DNA of 5,869 bases, taken from Bacillota bacterium. GTDB lineage: Bacteria; Bacillota_A; Clostridia; Peptostreptococcales; Anaerovoracaceae. The notes beneath the pieces were generated by a model, which was given only the letters and a program-made list of their open reading frames with translations, was not told the origin of the DNA and searched no databases. The stretch covers positions 1 through 5,869 of the forward strand of contig JAFTHD010000023.1 in NCBI GenBank assembly GCA_017457585.1, given 5' to 3'. The stretch's first letter is position 1; every line of letters starts with the position of its first letter. Positions 5,858-5,869 of the stretch are shown piece by piece. The translations under genes were made by a program, and so were the position numbers.

Positions 5858-5869
5858 GCAGTACTGGAC

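Noticed and set aside
5790..5869. A riboswitch, T-box leader or tRNA in the last 80 bases.
   Set aside because: No T-box AGGGTGG-type block, cloverleaf or known aptamer core could be recognised; only a short hairpin and a short repeat are present.

Overview
This window carries the 3' part of an arginine-biosynthesis operon, a secreted trigger-factor-like lipoprotein gene and a sodium:amino-acid symporter gene, all on the + strand. Protein content and style suggest a Gram-positive anaerobe of the Bacillota (Clostridia). The clues are the argJ-argB-argD order, strong AGGAG/GGGAGG ribosome-binding sites, frequent AGA/AGG/ATA codons at mid-range GC, a lipoprotein foldase and an AGCS symporter. 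Genus or family cannot be fixed from the sequence alone.

Layout. Positions 1-993 hold argJ, whose 5' end lies outside the window. argB (996-1937) follows after 2 nt. argD (1900-3081) overlaps the end of argB by 38 nt. A lipoprotein with an FKBP-type prolyl isomerase domain and a trigger-factor-type C-terminal domain (3099-4175) follows argD by 17 nt, so it is probably on the same transcript. The 130-nt gap at 4176-4305 contains an AT-rich inverted repeat, a possible promoter, a GC-rich hairpin with a T-rich tail, and a strong ribosome-binding site. The AGCS symporter (4306-5724) is followed by a clear intrinsic terminator (5759-5789). The last 80 bases hold no gene, but show a short hairpin, a GGTGAC tandem repeat and a weak promoter candidate for whatever lies beyond the edge.

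Function. ArgJ recycles the acetyl group from N-acetylornithine to glutamate, ArgB phosphorylates N-acetylglutamate, and ArgD transaminates N-acetylglutamate semialdehyde. ArgC, the step between ArgB and ArgD, is not in the window and may lie upstream of argJ. ArgB has the N-terminal helix and C-terminal segment typical of arginine-inhibited kinases, so feedback control by arginine is likely. The lipoprotein would help fold exported proteins at the outer face of the membrane and has no evident arginine role. The symporter would import alanine, glycine or a related amino acid with sodium and appears to be its own transcription unit.

I found no sign of a wholly new system, mobile element, CRISPR array or RNA gene. 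The observations most worth a second look are the extracytoplasmic trigger-factor derivative placed in an arginine operon, and the compact regulatory gap before the symporter gene.
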